Origin: CADEED01 sp035525785
Lineage (GTDB): Bacteria > Pseudomonadota > Gammaproteobacteria > Steroidobacterales > Steroidobacteraceae
Length of the DNA: 64,000 nt
NCBI GenBank assembly: GCA_035525785.1
Contig: DATLDQ010000139.1
Location: forward strand, 4,855-68,854
Reading direction: 5' to 3'
A program made the position numbers and the translations under genes. This document shows, one piece after another, positions 62,967 to 64,000 of the stretch. Within the stretch, counting starts at the first letter, position 1. Each line of letters opens with the position of its first letter. Under the pieces are notes generated by a model that saw only the letters and a list, made by a program, of their open reading frames with translations, was not told the origin of the DNA and made no database searches.

Positions 62967-64000
62967 TCAGACTGGCGTCGCCTGCAGGAGAATGAAGCGC
63001 TCGAACCGCGCGGTCAGCGTATTCGCCTTCGCATCCACCGTGGCCAGGTCCTTCTCGTTGAACAGGTCACGCACGCGGTAGCGGCCCGGACCGAGGCCGC
63101 GCAGCTGCAGCGCGCCGCTGTAGCTCGGTGCGTAGAAGGCGTAGTACATCGCGCCATCCTTCGCGATGGCATGGCCTTCGGGCTTGTCGAAGCCGATGTC
63201 GTAGAGGTGGCCGAGGTACTCGCCCTTCGGCAGCATGTGTTCCTTGTAGATAGTCACCCACTTGCGCCACAGCGCTTCTTTCGCGGGCGTGAGCACATAG
63301 CCGCCGGGCGGAAGGGTCTCCACGGGCTTGTCGGTGTCCCGGGGCCAGGTGAACTTGGTGGAGATCACGGCGCCGATGCCCACCGACGACGCGAAGTCGT
63401 CGCGGTTGTCGGAGAGCTCGACGTGGTCACCGGCCAGGCTGCTGCGCTTGCCGATGATGGCCTTGTAGCTCTTGCCCTTGCTGCGCACCTGCCAGGAGGA
63501 CAGCGGATCCGAAGTCGGGTACTGATCCGTCGCCGGCAGGTTGTGGAAGTTGAAAACCGTGCCACAGGGACAGAGCTCCACGACCGCATCCGGATTCGCT
63601 TCGCGCGCCGCCTTGTGCACGGCCAGCCAGAAATCACCCAGCTTCTCGACGGACTCGTTCGGATGCCGGTGGTTGTGCGCCTTGTTGTAGCAAGGGGCGA
63701 CGGAGTTCAGGTGCTGGCCGTCGAGCTTGAGTCCCTCGAAGCCCCAGTCGCCGATGATCTTCTTCGTGAGTGCGACGTAGTAGTCGATGGTGGGCTGATA
63801 GGCCGGGCACTGCGTGAGCGAGTTCCACCAGCTGACATTCTGGAAGGCGCCGTTCTCGTCGAGCAGCAGCATGTCCGCGTGATCGTGCAGCACGTCGCTG
63901 CCCGGATCGGCGGCGAGCGGGGCGATCCACAGGCGCGGGCGCAGTCCCTGCGCGCGGATCGCCTTGACGAAGGCGCGCATGTCTTCATCGCCGCGCGGGA
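62967..64000 (-). CDS. Alpha-galactosidase-like glycoside hydrolase, clan GH-D (5' end outside window)
   Basis: The gene runs off the right edge; 344 residues of the C-terminal part are visible. A TIM-barrel of the GH27/GH36 type is seen: RPRLWIAPLAADPGSD, WGFEGLKLDGQHLNS with the nucleophile Asp in KLD, VVELCPCGTVFNFHN, and the acid/base region ELSDNRDDFAS. A C-terminal beta domain ends at ILLQATPV. It would release alpha-linked galactose or N-acetylgalactosamine. It heads the visible part of an operon with a permease and amino-sugar enzymes. The signal peptide, if any, is outside the window. Confidence 0.8.
   Translation of the reverse strand, partial: PRGDEDMRAFVKAIRAQGLRPRLWIAPLAADPGSDVLHDHADMLLLDENGAFQNVSWWNSLTQCPAYQPTIDYYVALTKKIIGDWGFEGLKLDGQHLNSVAPCYNKAHNHRHPNESVEKLGDFWLAVHKAAREANPDAVVELCPCGTVFNFHNLPATDQYPTSDPLSSWQVRSKGKSYKAIIGKRSSLAGDHVELSDNRDDFASSVGIGAVISTKFTWPRDTDKPVETLPPGGYVLTPAKEALWRKWVTIYKEHMLPKGEYLGHLYDIGFDKPEGHAIAKDGAMYYAFYAPSYSGALQLRGLGPGRYRVRDLFNEKDLATVDAKANTLTARFERFILLQATPV

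Overview
The window is high-GC, gene-dense chromosomal DNA of a Gram-negative proteobacterium. TonB-dependent receptors, lipoproteins with proteobacterial lipoboxes, an outer-membrane beta-barrel, MltB and many Sec signal peptides all point that way. The gene mix (secreted plant-polymer enzymes, RsbQ-type signalling, YtrA regulator, LytS/LytTR) fits a Gammaproteobacterium of the Steroidobacteraceae/Xanthomonadales type, but that placement is inference. I see no rRNA, tRNA, CRISPR array, insertion sequence or phage module.

Layout. 1-10.9 kb: end of a MerR-TPR-type protein, a small TonB-C-like protein, a three-frame pseudogene, an RsbQ hydrolase overlapping a PAS hybrid kinase, a secreted esterase fused to a formylglycine-enzyme-like domain, GST, alcohol dehydrogenase, MltB, an RRM protein, a receiver protein overlapping a 39-aa Lys-rich protein, and an HtrA-like protease. 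11-19.9 kb: a plant-polysaccharide locus with a minus-strand operon (SMP-30 lactonase, GH43 arabinanase, lectin-like protein, tannase/feruloyl esterase, esterase) divergent from a large TonB receptor. 20-27.3 kb: two copies of a pair of tiny protein families flanking an M23 peptidase, a second TonB receptor, a sirtuin, an acetyltransferase and a membrane protein. 27.7-35.4 kb: a 1451-residue calcium-repeat protein ending in an outer-membrane barrel, a DOPA-dioxygenase-like protein, a PQQ-type propeller, two lipoproteins, and an EF-hand protein behind a consensus sigma-54 promoter. 35.5-50 kb: an alpha-amino-acid ester hydrolase, a Tat-exported SDR, a YtrA/ABC operon whose permease is fused to an alpha/beta hydrolase, a FadR-type regulator, a CE1 esterase, an IclR regulator, an exported YCII protein, an exported quinone reductase, a GAF-GAF-PAS protein and Tag glycosylase. 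50-58.6 kb: a co-directional run with an amidohydrolase, a LytS/LytTR system, a TIR-transmembrane protein and two exported partners, then a metallo-beta-lactamase-fold lipoprotein and a DUF3574 protein. 58.6-64 kb: an amino-sugar (probably N-acetylgalactosamine) operon with an alpha-galactosidase-type enzyme, permease, GatZ/KbaZ, AgaS and a kinase.

How the parts work together. The arabinan/feruloyl genes, the TonB receptor and the distant CE1 esterase look like one scheme for debranching and importing plant cell-wall sugars. A shared motif (TTAGTGAAAC, fitting the FadR-family TNGTNNNAC pattern) lies upstream of the receptor and, as a tandem pair, beside the FadR-type regulator gene. The YtrA gene has a perfect 8-bp inverted repeat just upstream of its start. 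The most novel-looking items are the TIR-transmembrane/secreted/TPR operon, the ABC permease-hydrolase fusion, the paired small-protein families, and the giant repeat protein with an internal sorting-signal-like segment.
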